Origin: Siphonodentalium dalli
Lineage: Eukaryota; Mollusca; Scaphopoda; Gadilida; Siphonodentaliidae
DNA: 64,000 nucleotides
Reading direction: 5' to 3'
Assembly (NCBI GenBank): GCA_032622095.1
Contig: CP136064.1
Span: 255,109,863 to 255,173,862, forward strand
In this document: positions 12,915-26,147 of the stretch, one piece after another
How positions within the stretch are numbered: the first letter of the stretch is position 1
Layout: each line of letters opens with the position of its first letter
The notes under the pieces: generated by a model
What the model was told of the DNA's origin: nothing
Seen by the model: only the letters and a program-made list of their open reading frames with translations
Databases searched by the model: none
Program-made: the position numbers and the translations under genes

Positions 12915-14624
12915 AAAATAATCGAAAAAGGGCCATAACTCTGTCAAAAGATATTGGACCAACATCTGGATACCATTATTTTTAGTAGACCTTAGATGCC
13001 TATATTCGCTAGAGATTTCGCGGTCCTCCTCCCATTAGTTTCTGAGTATTTTCAATTAAACAGAAAACGGCCGCAGTAGAAAAACAATATACTTCCTTGG
13101 TTACACCATGGAAGTATAATAATAGGGAAAATCATGAGTGGAAAGAATCCCAGTTTAGGGACGTAAAATGTGAAGTATGGTGAGTATATGTTGTCAAGAC
13201 ATGTGTAGGTTTATCTCAAGTGTTTGGACGTGACCCCACCCCTGCCTCGAAATTGGGTGACGGGATTGGGAAAACATCAACCCTGGCACAAAATGCGAAG
13301 TTTGAGGGCCCGTAACTCCGTTAGTTTCCAACGGATTTTAAAATTATTTTCAGTTTTGCGATCTGCCGCTAACATAGATTGTATAGTGTAAATTTCATCT
13401 GATTTGGAGACGGATAACACTTTGATTATTGGAAAGCATATGGGCCCAAATATAAAATTGGACGGCCAAAATCTCCGCCATTTCCCAACGTATTTACGAT
13501 CTGTTTTCAGCTTCGAGATCGGCTGATGTTGCAGATGTTATATTCTAAGTTTCATCTGATTCGGAAAAGAATTAAAAATTGGTACCACTGACCACCCCTC
13601 CCCAGACCCACAATACTGAACCGACACTTGCAAAATTTGGCCCACCGCGTGCCGTCTTCAGTCCGTACGCATTTTCGTATCAGATGACATCCTATGTTCG
13701 ATCTCTTCGGAGGAGATGTGTTATCAAGCACATGGGCCCAAAATTGCAAAGTTTGAGGGCCCGCGATTCTTTTAGTTTTCGATGGATTTTCGAAATTCTT
13801 CCAGCTTCTAGATCGGCTGGTGTTGCAGATGTTATATTCCAAGTTTCATCTGATTCCGAGAATAATTAAAAATTGGTACCACGGACCACCCCTCCCCAGA
13901 CCCACAATAATGAACCGACACTGGCAAAATTTGGCCAGTCGCGTGCCCTCTTCAGTCCGCACATATTGGCGTATCAGATGACATCCTATATTCGATATCT
14001 TCGGAGGAGATGTGGTCACAAGCACATGGGCCCAAAATTGCAAAGTTTGAGGGCCCGTAACTCTTGCATGTCTTCTCTGATTTCAAAAATCCTTTCTAGT
14101 ATGGATTTGTTTTCGTTCAGGGAATCAACATACTTAAATAGAGGAATGTCAATCAAAACCTTTTTTTTTCGAAAATTTTGCCCCCACCCCAGCGTCAAAA
14201 TATATGGCCGACCCTGTTCAATTTTCTTTTTCAGACTAAACTGACAACTGTCAACACGACTATGAAATCCAAATGCAGTTATCTCTAATGATACGAGAGT
14301 ACAGCATAGTAAATCAAATAGAGGTTTGCCTATTTATGGGCGGTAACTCCTCAGGAAAAGCGCGGACACAAGTTTTGATGCCCGTGGGCAGCAGGGCATA
14401 TCGAGGTGTGCATACGGTCCAATTTTCGATGCTCTGCTGCTTATAATTTCCGAGATAATAAAATGACATTTTTTCAGATAAAGGGAGATAACTCCTCGGA
14501 GAAAACGCGGAAAATATTCTTTATGCGACGATGGCATACAACTCTTTGACCCAAAGATACGTACCAATATTTAGTGTGCTACTCCTGGTACTTTTCGAGT
14601 AATAAGGGTTGCAAAAGTGTCCAG

Positions 14625-14659
<35 letters not shown>

Positions 14660-16369
14660 AAAATAATCGAAAAAGGGCCATAACTCTGTCAAAAGATATT
14701 GGACCAACATCTGGATACCATTATTTTTAGTAGACCTTAGATGCCTATATTCGCTAGAGATTTCGCGGTCCTCCTCCCATTAGTTTCTGAGTATTTTCAA
14801 TTAAACAGAAAACGGCCGCAGTAGAAAAACAATATACTTCCTTGGTTACACCATGGAAGTATAATAATAGGGAAAATCATGAGTGGAAAGAATCCCAGTT
14901 TAGGGACGTAAAATGTGAAGTATGGTGAGTATATGTTGTCAAGACATGTGTAGGTTTATCTCAAGTGTTTGGACGTGACCCCACCCCTGCCTCGAAATTG
15001 GGTGACGGGATTGGGAAAACATCAACCCTGGCACAAAATGCGAAGTTTGAGGGCCCGTAACTCCGTTAGTTTCCAACGGATTTTAAAATTATTTTCAGTT
15101 TTGCGATCTGCCGCTAACATAGATTGTATAGTGTAAATTTCATCTGATTTGGAGACGGATAACACTTTGATTATTGGAAAGCATATGGGCCCAAATATAA
15201 AATTGGACGGCCAAAATCTCCGCCATTTCCCAACGTATTTACGATCTGTTTTCAGCTTCGAGATCGGCTGATGTTGCAGATGTTATATTCTAAGTTTCAT
15301 CTGATTCGGAAAAGAATTAAAAATTGGTACCACTGACCACCCCTCCCCAGACCCACAATACTGAACCGACACTTGCAAAATTTGGCCCACCGCGTGCCGT
15401 CTTCAGTCCGTACGCATTTTCGTATCAGATGACATCCTATGTTCGATCTCTTCGGAGGAGATGTGTTATCAAGCACATGGGCCCAAAATTGCAAAGTTTG
15501 AGGGCCCGCGATTCTTTTAGTTTTCGATGGATTTTCGAAATTCTTCCAGCTTCTAGATCGGCTGATGTTGCAGATGTTATATTCCAAGTTTCATCTGATT
15601 CCGAGAATAATTAAAAATTGGTACCACGGACCACCCCTCCCCAGACCCACAATAATGAACCGACACTGGCAAAATTTGGCCAGTCGCGTGCCCTCTTCAG
15701 TCCGCACATATTGGCGTATCAGATGACATCCTATATTCGATATCTTCGGAGGAGATGTGGTCACAAGCACATGGGCCCAAAATTGCAAAGTTTGAGGGCC
15801 CGTAACTCTTGCATGTCTTCTCTGATTTCAAAAATCCTTTCTAGTATGGATTTGTTTTCGTTCAGGGAATCAACATACTTAAATAGAGGAATGTCAATCA
15901 AAACCTTTTTTTTTCGAAAATTTTGCCCCCACCCCAGCGTCAAAATATATGGCCGACCCTGTTCAATTTTCTTTTTCAGACTAAACTGACAACTGTCAAC
16001 ACGACTATGAAATCCAAATGCAGTTATCTCTAATGATACGAGAGTACAGCATAGTAAATCAAATAGAGGTTTGCCTATTTATGGGCGGTAACTCCTCAGG
16101 AAAAGCGCGGACACAAGTTTTGATGCCCGTGGGCAGCAGGGCATATCGAGGTGTGCATACGGTCCAATTTTCGATGCTCTGCTGCTTATAATTTCCGAGA
16201 TAATAAAATGACATTTTTTCAGATAAAGGGAGATAACTCCTCGGAGAAAACGCGGAAAATATTCTTTATGCGACGATGGCATACAACTCTTTGACCCAAA
16301 GATACGTACCAATATTTAGTGTGCTACTCCTGGTACTTTTCGAGTAATAAGGGTTGCAAAAGTGTCCAG

Positions 16370-16404
<35 letters not shown>

Positions 16405-18114
16405 AAAATAATCGAAAAAGGGCCATAACTCTGTCAAAAGATATTGGACCAACATCTGGATACCATTATTTTTAGTAGACCTTAGATGCCTATATTCGCT
16501 AGAGATTTCGCGGTCCTCCTCCCATTAGTTTCTGAGTATTTTCAATTAAACAGAAAACGGCCGCAGTAGAAAAACAATATACTTCCTTGGTTACACCATG
16601 GAAGTATAATAATAGGGAAAATCATGAGTGGAAAGAATCCCAGTTTAGGGACGTAAAATGTGAAGTATGGTGAGTATATGTTGTCAAGACATGTGTAGGT
16701 TTATCTCAAGTGTTTGGACGTGACCCCACCCCTGCCTCGAAATTGGGTGACGGGATTGGGAAAACATCAACCCTGGCACAAAATGCGAAGTTTGAGGGCC
16801 CGTAACTCCGTTAGTTTCCAACGGATTTTAAAATTATTTTCAGTTTTGCGATCTGCCGCTAACATAGATTGTATAGTGTAAATTTCATCTGATTTGGAGA
16901 CGGATAACACTTTGATTATTGGAAAGCATATGGGCCCAAATATAAAATTGGACGGCCAAAATCTCCGCCATTTCCCAACGTATTTACGATCTGTTTTCAG
17001 CTTCGAGATCGGCTGATGTTGCAGATGTTATATTCTAAGTTTCATCTGATTCGGAAAAGAATTAAAAATTGGTACCACTGACCACCCCTCCCCAGACCCA
17101 CAATACTGAACCGACACTTGCAAAATTTGGCCCACCGCGTGCCGTCTTCAGTCCGTACGCATTTTCGTATCAGATGACATCCTATGTTCGATCTCTTCGG
17201 AGGAGATGTGTTATCAAGCACATGGGCCCAAAATTGCAAAGTTTGAGGGCCCGCGATTCTTTTAGTTTTCGATGGATTTTCGAAATTCTTCCAGCTTCTA
17301 GATCGGCTGATGTTGCAGATGTTATATTCCAAGTTTCATCTGATTCCGAGAATAATTAAAAATTGGTACCACGGACCACCCCTCCCCAGACCCACAATAA
17401 TGAACCGACACTGGCAAAATTTGGCCAGTCGCGTGCCCTCTTCAGTCCGCACATATTGGCGTATCAGATGACATCCTATATTCGATATCTTCGGAGGAGA
17501 TGTGGTCACAAGCACATGGGCCCAAAATTGCAAAGTTTGAGGGCCCGTAACTCTTGCATGTCTTCTCTGATTTCAAAAATCCTTTCTAGTATGGATTTGT
17601 TTTCGTTCAGGGAATCAACATACTTAAATAGAGGAATGTCAATCAAAACCTTTTTTTTTCGAAAATTTTGCCCCCACCCCAGCGTCAAAATATATGGCCG
17701 ACCCTGTTCAATTTTCTTTTTCAGACTAAACTGACAACTGTCAACACGACTATGAAATCCAAATGCAGTTATCTCTAATGATACGAGAGTACAGCATAGT
17801 AAATCAAATAGAGGTTTGCCTATTTATGGGCGGTAACTCCTCAGGAAAAGCGCGGACACAAGTTTTGATGCCCGTGGGCAGCAGGGCATATCGAGGTGTG
17901 CATACGGTCCAATTTTCGATGCTCTGCTGCTTATAATTTCCGAGATAATAAAATGACATTTTTTCAGATAAAGGGAGATAACTCCTCGGAGAAAACGCGG
18001 AAAATATTCTTTATGCGACGATGGCATACAACTCTTTGACCCAAAGATACGTACCAATATTTAGTGTGCTACTCCTGGTACTTTTCGAGTAATAAGGGTT
18101 GCAAAAGTGTCCAG

Positions 18115-18152
<38 letters not shown>

Positions 18153-19862
18153 AAAATAATCGAAAAAGGGCCATAACTCTGTCAAAAGATATTGGACCAA
18201 CATCTGGATACCATTATTTTTAGTAGACCTTAGATGCCTATATTCGCTAGAGATTTCGCGGTCCTCCTCCCATTAGTTTCTGAGTATTTTCAATTAAACA
18301 GAAAACGGCCGCAGTAGAAAAACAATATACTTCCTTGGTTACACCATGGAAGTATAATAATAGGGAAAATCATGAGTGGAAAGAATCCCAGTTTAGGGAC
18401 GTAAAATGTGAAGTATGGTGAGTATATGTTGTCAAGACATGTGTAGGTTTATCTCAAGTGTTTGGACGTGACCCCACCCCTGCCTCGAAATTGGGTGACG
18501 GGATTGGGAAAACATCAACCCTGGCACAAAATGCGAAGTTTGAGGGCCCGTAACTCCGTTAGTTTCCAACGGATTTTAAAATTATTTTCAGTTTTGCGAT
18601 CTGCCGCTAACATAGATTGTATAGTGTAAATTTCATCTGATTTGGAGACGGATAACACTTTGATTATTGGAAAGCATATGGGCCCAAATATAAAATTGGA
18701 CGGCCAAAATCTCCGCCATTTCCCAACGTATTTACGATCTGTTTTCAGCTTCGAGATCGGCTGATGTTGCAGATGTTATATTCTAAGTTTCATCTGATTC
18801 GGAAAAGAATTAAAAATTGGTACCACTGACCACCCCTCCCCAGACCCACAATACTGAACCGACACTTGCAAAATTTGGCCCACCGCGTGCCGTCTTCAGT
18901 CCGTACGCATTTTCGTATCAGATGACATCCTATGTTCGATCTCTTCGGAGGAGATGTGTTATCAAGCACATGGGCCCAAAATTGCAAAGTTTGAGGGCCC
19001 GCGATTCTTTTAGTTTTCGATGGATTTTCGAAATTCTTCCAGCTTCTAGATCGGCTGATGTTGCAGATGTTATATTCCAAGTTTCATCTGATTCCGAGAA
19101 TAATTAAAAATTGGTACCACGGACCACCCCTCCCCAGACCCACAATAATGAACCGACACTGGCAAAATTTGGCCAGTCGCGTGCCCTCTTCAGTCCGCAC
19201 ATATTGGCGTATCAGATGACATCCTATATTCGATATCTTCGGAGGAGATGTGGTCACAAGCACATGGGCCCAAAATTGCAAAGTTTGAGGGCCCGTAACT
19301 CTTGCATGTCTTCTCTGATTTCAAAAATCCTTTCTAGTATGGATTTGTTTTCGTTCAGGGAATCAACATACTTAAATAGAGGAATGTCAATCAAAACCTT
19401 TTTTTTTCGAAAATTTTGCCCCCACCCCAGCGTCAAAATATATGGCCGACCCTGTTCAATTTTCTTTTTCAGACTAAACTGACAACTGTCAACACGACTA
19501 TGAAATCCAAATGCAGTTATCTCTAATGATACGAGAGTACAGCATAGTAAATCAAATAGAGGTTTGCCTATTTATGGGCGGTAACTCCTCAGGAAAAGCG
19601 CGGACACAAGTTTTGATGCCCGTGGGCAGCAGGGCATATCGAGGTGTGCATACGGTCCAATTTTCGATGCTCTGCTGCTTATAATTTCCGAGATAATAAA
19701 ATGACATTTTTTCAGATAAAGGGAGATAACTCCTCGGAGAAAACGCGGAAAATATTCTTTATGCGACGATGGCATACAACTCTTTGACCCAAAGATACGT
19801 ACCAATATTTAGTGTGCTACTCCTGGTACTTTTCGAGTAATAAGGGTTGCAAAAGTGTCCAG

Positions 19863-19900
<38 letters not shown>

Positions 19901-21610
19901 AAAATAATCGAAAAAGGGCCATAACTCTGTCAAAAGATATTGGACCAACATCTGGATACCATTATTTTTAGTAGACCTTAGATGCCTATATTCGCTAGAG
20001 ATTTCGCGGTCCTCCTCCCATTAGTTTCTGAGTATTTTCAATTAAACAGAAAACGGCCGCAGTAGAAAAACAATATACTTCCTTGGTTACACCATGGAAG
20101 TATAATAATAGGGAAAATCATGAGTGGAAAGAATCCCAGTTTAGGGACGTAAAATGTGAAGTATGGTGAGTATATGTTGTCAAGACATGTGTAGGTTTAT
20201 CTCAAGTGTTTGGACGTGACCCCACCCCTGCCTCGAAATTGGGTGACGGGATTGGGAAAACATCAACCCTGGCACAAAATGCGAAGTTTGAGGGCCCGTA
20301 ACTCCGTTAGTTTCCAACGGATTTTAAAATTATTTTCAGTTTTGCGATCTGCCGCTAACATAGATTGTATAGTGTAAATTTCATCTGATTTGGAGACGGA
20401 TAACACTTTGATTATTGGAAAGCATATGGGCCCAAATATAAAATTGGACGGCCAAAATCTCCGCCATTTCCCAACGTATTTACGATCTGTTTTCAGCTTC
20501 GAGATCGGCTGATGTTGCAGATGTTATATTCTAAGTTTCATCTGATTCGGAAAAGAATTAAAAATTGGTACCACTGACCACCCCTCCCCAGACCCACAAT
20601 ACTGAACCGACACTTGCAAAATTTGGCCCACCGCGTGCCGTCTTCAGTCCGTACGCATTTTCGTATCAGATGACATCCTATGTTCGATCTCTTCGGAGGA
20701 GATGTGTTATCAAGCACATGGGCCCAAAATTGCAAAGTTTGAGGGCCCGCGATTCTTTTAGTTTTCGATGGATTTTCGAAATTCTTCCAGCTTCTAGATC
20801 GGCTGATGTTGCAGATGTTATATTCCAAGTTTCATCTGATTCCGAGAATAATTAAAAATTGGTACCACGGACCACCCCTCCCCAGACCCACAATAATGAA
20901 CCGACACTGGCAAAATTTGGCCAGTCGCGTGCCCTCTTCAGTCCGCACATATTGGCGTATCAGATGACATCCTATATTCGATATCTTCGGAGGAGATGTG
21001 GTCACAAGCACATGGGCCCAAAATTGCAAAGTTTGAGGGCCCGTAACTCTTGCATGTCTTCTCTGATTTCAAAAATCCTTTCTAGTATGGATTTGTTTTC
21101 GTTCAGGGAATCAACATACTTAAATAGAGGAATGTCAATCAAAACCTTTTTTTTTCGAAAATTTTGCCCCCACCCCAGCGTCAAAATATATGGCCGACCC
21201 TGTTCAATTTTCTTTTTCAGACTAAACTGACAACTGTCAACACGACTATGAAATCCAAATGCAGTTATCTCTAATGATACGAGAGTACAGCATAGTAAAT
21301 CAAATAGAGGTTTGCCTATTTATGGGCGGTAACTCCTCAGGAAAAGCGCGGACACAAGTTTTGATGCCCGTGGGCAGCAGGGCATATCGAGGTGTGCATA
21401 CGGTCCAATTTTCGATGCTCTGCTGCTTATAATTTCCGAGATAATAAAATGACATTTTTTCAGATAAAGGGAGATAACTCCTCGGAGAAAACGCGGAAAA
21501 TATTCTTTATGCGACGATGGCATACAACTCTTTGACCCAAAGATACGTACCAATATTTAGTGTGCTACTCCTGGTACTTTTCGAGTAATAAGGGTTGCAA
21601 AAGTGTCCAG

Positions 21611-21645
<35 letters not shown>

Positions 21646-23355
21646 AAAATAATCGAAAAAGGGCCATAACTCTGTCAAAAGATATTGGACCAACATCTGG
21701 ATACCATTATTTTTAGTAGACCTTAGATGCCTATATTCGCTAGAGATTTCGCGGTCCTCCTCCCATTAGTTTCTGAGTATTTTCAATTAAACAGAAAACG
21801 GCCGCAGTAGAAAAACAATATACTTCCTTGGTTACACCATGGAAGTATAATAATAGGGAAAATCATGAGTGGAAAGAATCCCAGTTTAGGGACGTAAAAT
21901 GTGAAGTATGGTGAGTATATGTTGTCAAGACATGTGTAGGTTTATCTCAAGTGTTTGGACGTGACCCCACCCCTGCCTCGAAATTGGGTGACGGGATTGG
22001 GAAAACATCAACCCTGGCACAAAATGCGAAGTTTGAGGGCCCGTAACTCCGTTAGTTTCCAACGGATTTTAAAATTATTTTCAGTTTTGCGATCTGCCGC
22101 TAACATAGATTGTATAGTGTAAATTTCATCTGATTTGGAGACGGATAACACTTTGATTATTGGAAAGCATATGGGCCCAAATATAAAATTGGACGGCCAA
22201 AATCTCCGCCATTTCCCAACGTATTTACGATCTGTTTTCAGCTTCGAGATCGGCTGATGTTGCAGATGTTATATTCTAAGTTTCATCTGATTCGGAAAAG
22301 AATTAAAAATTGGTACCACTGACCACCCCTCCCCAGACCCACAATACTGAACCGACACTTGCAAAATTTGGCCCACCGCGTGCCGTCTTCAGTCCGTACG
22401 CATTTTCGTATCAGATGACATCCTATGTTCGATCTCTTCGGAGGAGATGTGTTATCAAGCACATGGGCCCAAAATTGCAAAGTTTGAGGGCCCGCGATTC
22501 TTTTAGTTTTCGATGGATTTTCGAAATTCTTCCAGCTTCTAGATCGGCTGATGTTGCAGATGTTATATTCCAAGTTTCATCTGATTCCGAGAATAATTAA
22601 AAATTGGTACCACGGACCACCCCTCCCCAGACCCACAATAATGAACCGACACTGGCAAAATTTGGCCAGTCGCGTGCCCTCTTCAGTCCGCACATATTGG
22701 CGTATCAGATGACATCCTATATTCGATATCTTCGGAGGAGATGTGGTCACAAGCACATGGGCCCAAAATTGCAAAGTTTGAGGGCCCGTAACTCTTGCAT
22801 GTCTTCTCTGATTTCAAAAATCCTTTCTAGTATGGATTTGTTTTCGTTCAGGGAATCAACATACTTAAATAGAGGAATGTCAATCAAAACCTTTTTTTTT
22901 CGAAAATTTTGCCCCCACCCCAGCGTCAAAATATATGGCCGACCCTGTTCAATTTTCTTTTTCAGACTAAACTGACAACTGTCAACACGACTATGAAATC
23001 CAAATGCAGTTATCTCTAATGATACGAGAGTACAGCATAGTAAATCAAATAGAGGTTTGCCTATTTATGGGCGGTAACTCCTCAGGAAAAGCGCGGACAC
23101 AAGTTTTGATGCCCGTGGGCAGCAGGGCATATCGAGGTGTGCATACGGTCCAATTTTCGATGCTCTGCTGCTTATAATTTCCGAGATAATAAAATGACAT
23201 TTTTTCAGATAAAGGGAGATAACTCCTCGGAGAAAACGCGGAAAATATTCTTTATGCGACGATGGCATACAACTCTTTGACCCAAAGATACGTACCAATA
23301 TTTAGTGTGCTACTCCTGGTACTTTTCGAGTAATAAGGGTTGCAAAAGTGTCCAG

Positions 23356-23393
<38 letters not shown>

Positions 23394-25120
23394 AAAATAA
23401 TCGAAAAAGGGCCATAACTCTGTCAAAAGATATTGGACCAACATCTGGATACCATTATTTTTAGTAGACCTTAGATGCCTATATTCGCTAGAGATTTCGC
23501 GGTCCTCCTCCCATTAGTTTCTGAGTATTTTCAATTAAACAGAAAACGGCCGCAGTAGAAAAACAATATACTTCCTTGGTTACACCATGGAAGTATAATA
23601 ATAGGGAAAATCATGAGTGGAAAGAATCCCAGTTTAGGGACGTAAAATGTGAAGTATGGTGAGTATATGTTGTCAAGACATGTGTAGGTTTATCTCAAGT
23701 GTTTGGACGTGACCCCACCCCTGCCTCGAAATTGGGTGACGGGATTGGGAAAACATCAACCCTGGCACAAAATGCGAAGTTTGAGGGCCCGTAACTCCGT
23801 TAGTTTCCAACGGATTTTAAAATTATTTTCAGTTTTGCGATCTGCCGCTAACATAGATTGTATAGTGTAAATTTCATCTGATTTGGAGACGGATAACACT
23901 TTGATTATTGGAAAGCATATGGGCCCAAATATAAAATTGGACGGCCAAAATCTCCGCCATTTCCCAACGTATTTACGATCTGTTTTCAGCTTCGAGATCG
24001 GCTGATGTTGCAGATGTTATATTCTAAGTTTCATCTGATTCGGAAAAGAATTAAAAATTGGTACCACTGACCACCCCTCCCCAGACCCACAATACTGAAC
24101 CGACACTTGCAAAATTTGGCCCACCGCGTGCCGTCTTCAGTCCGTACGCATTTTCGTATCAGATGACATCCTATGTTCGATCTCTTCGGAGGAGATGTGT
24201 TATCAAGCACATGGGCCCAAAATTGCAAAGTTTGAGGGCCCGCGATTCTTTTAGTTTTCGATGGATTTTCGAAATTCTTCCAGCTTCTAGATCGGCTGAT
24301 GTTGCAGATGTTATATTCCAAGTTTCATCTGATTCCGAGAATAATTAAAAATTGGTACCACGGACCACCCCTCCCCAGACCCACAATAATGAACCGACAC
24401 TGGCAAAATTTGGCCAGTCGCGTGCCCTCTTCAGTCCGCACATATTGGCGTATCAGATGACATCCTATATTCGATATCTTCGGAGGAGATGTGGTCACAA
24501 GCACATGGGCCCAAAATTGCAAAGTTTGAGGGCCCGTAACTCTTGCATGTCTTCTCTGATTTCAAAAATCCTTTCTAGTATGGATTTGTTTTCGTTCAGG
24601 GAATCAACATACTTAAATAGAGGAATGTCAATCAAAACCTTTTTTTTTCGAAAATTTTGCCCCCACCCCAGCGTCAAAATATATGGCCGACCCTGTTCAA
24701 TTTTCTTTTTCAGACTAAACTGACAACTGTCAACACGACTATGAAATCCAAATGCAGTTATCTCTAATGATACGAGAGTACAGCATAGTAAATCAAATAG
24801 AGGTTTGCCTATTTATGGGCGGTAACTCCTCAGGAAAAGCGCGGACACAAGTTTTGATGCCCGTGGGCAGCAGGGCATATCGAGGTGTGCATACGGTCCA
24901 ATTTTCGATGCTCTGCTGCTTATAATTTCCGAGATAATAAAATGACATTTTTTCAGATAAAGGGAGATAACTCCTCGGAGAAAACGCGGAAAATATTCTT
25001 TATGCGACGATGGCATACAACTCTTTGACCCAAAGATACGTACCAATATTTAGTGTGCTACTCCTGGTACTTTTCGAGTAATAAGGGTTGCAAAAGTGTC
25101 CAGTATAATAATAATAATAA

Positions 25121-25175
25121 CTAGAATTTTTAAACTTCCTATTGGAAGTTTGATACTTCCATATAATTATCATAT
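25121..25175. repeat. Right-hand border of array B locus: CTAGA plus palindrome
   Basis: The terminal B unit ends in a shortened 16-bp TAA tract followed by CTAGA (25121-25125). An AAACTTCC...GGAAGTTT inverted repeat comes next, then GATACTTCCAT. The same tract length and CTAGA end the B-type unit at 33710 and array E at 46909. Sequence identity to those loci stops at CTAGA. This may be an element end or an inherited junction; target-site duplications could not be established. Confidence 0.6.
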
Positions 25176-25189
25176 ATATTCCAATCCAA

Positions 25190-25340
25190 ATCCCCTCTCA
25201 ATCATTACCTTTCCCATAACCCAAATCTTAACATAACCATACCTATCGGCAACCCGTACCATGTCCCAATACTAAATGTTTCTATAAGCATAACCATGCT
25301 CTAGCCGTAACCATAACCACAATAATTCTAACTATATCTA
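25190..25340. repeat. Degenerate C-rich CCATAA/TAACC-like simple repeat
   Basis: The stretch has scattered CATAACC, TAACATAACC and CCGTAACCATAACC words and few G residues on the plus strand. It looks like a decayed simple-sequence tract. It is too irregular to call a telomere repeat. No coding feature is seen from 25121 to 25656. Confidence 0.5.
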
Positions 25341-25658
25341 TAACTTTAAAAAGTCATGGAATATAAGTAGTGGCTCACCTTTTCGATCGTAATTTTGTTT
25401 ATCTCGATTAATCCGTTCCACAACTATTGAAGTATTTATTTAGTTACACCCATGCATACTTCAGACCTTATATTATAATACATGTTTATCATAAACACAT
25501 CAGTTCGCAAAAATAAAAGATTAAGAATGAGGCTACTTTTGAAATTATATTTCTCGTAAAAAGTGACCCCTAGTAGACCCTTTGGTATCATCTAGATGGT
25601 CTCCTGTAATTTCTGTAGAAGACAGACACAGGCAGACAGACAGAAATTCGCAGATATA

Positions 25659-25828
25659 CAGTAATGCCCTATGTAATCGACCCCTTAAACACAGCAGAAT
25701 TATGGGTAACTTTTCGGGATTCAGGAGAGCTTTCGGATGAATGTCAGCAGGCTATATTTCCCGCTAAATCCTGAAATATTACCCATAATTCTGCTATGTT
25801 TAAGGAGTCGATTACTTAGGGCATACTG
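25659..25828. mobile_element. Tc1/mariner-like MITE, 170 bp
   Basis: The element begins CAGTAATGCCC and ends GGGCATACTG, with TA on both sides, which fits the TA target duplication of the Tc1/mariner superfamily. The terminal inverted repeats are about 50-60 bp: the left arm 25659-25710 pairs with 25778-25828 over most positions, with shared landmarks such as GCAGAATTATGGGTAA and its complement TTACCCATAATTCTGC. The centre is short and has no transposase frame, so the element is non-autonomous. The arms differ at several positions, which suggests it is not newly inserted. The superfamily call rests on the CAGT ends and TA sites only. Confidence 0.75.
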
Positions 25829-25866
25829 TAGATATAGATGTAAGCATGTTATTAAATTATTCATGA

Positions 25867-26147
25867 ATTCCAAATTAAATCACACGACGTCAGATGCACC
25901 TATCCCATGACACTCCACGTGACAATTCACCGTGTGTTCCAATTTTAGTTTGTCATGATCCAACCGGTTGGGCACCAATAGCAGGTCAGACCGACAAACA
26001 AATGAACACAGACACAGTTCGGTTTTATTAGTATACATACCCACATGTGTACAATATATATATTTAATTGGCAACGGGAATAAAGAACATGCACGGGTTC
26101 CACATGCACACATGTGTCTATCTCTTGTGCATATATTCCAAATTAAA
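25867..26147. mobile_element. Possible small insertion flanked by a 13-bp direct repeat
   Basis: ATTCCAAATTAAA occurs at 25867-25879 and again at 26135-26147, enclosing 255 bp. This is the size and layout expected of a short retroelement with a target-site duplication. However, no tRNA A/B box, poly-A tail or inverted repeat was recognised inside. The repeat is AT-rich, so chance cannot be ruled out. Confidence 0.3.

Larger units (their letters stand above)
7077..25120 (+). repeat. Tandem array B, family II, 1745/1748-bp unit, about 10.3 copies
   Basis: Hairpins start at 7853, 9598, 11343, 13088, 14833, 16578, 18326, 20074, 21819 and 23567, giving periods of 1745 or 1748 bp. The 3-bp difference is one extra TAA in some microsatellites, for example the tracts near 18116 and 19864. 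Counting from TGAAAAATAATCG, one unit is 7677-9421. Its order is: GGGCCATAACTCTG segment, hairpin, a truncated 157-bp module, two 294-bp modules, a segment ending in the AAGGGAGATAACTCC region, then TAA. I saw one substitution, at 13820 (G where the other copies have A). The last unit (23391-25120) is 1730 bp because its TAA tract is only 16 bp rather than 31 bp. Overlapping open frames on both strands (for example 8317-8607 minus and 8344-8634 plus) reflect low stop density and show no known domain, so none is called as a gene. Confidence 0.97.

Noticed and set aside
25121..25124. CTAG at the array ends as a Helitron 3' terminus (CTRR)
   Set aside because: The following base is A rather than the expected T. 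The stem-loop lies downstream rather than just upstream, and no matching TC start or Rep/helicase gene was found. Rolling-circle origin remains only a possibility.
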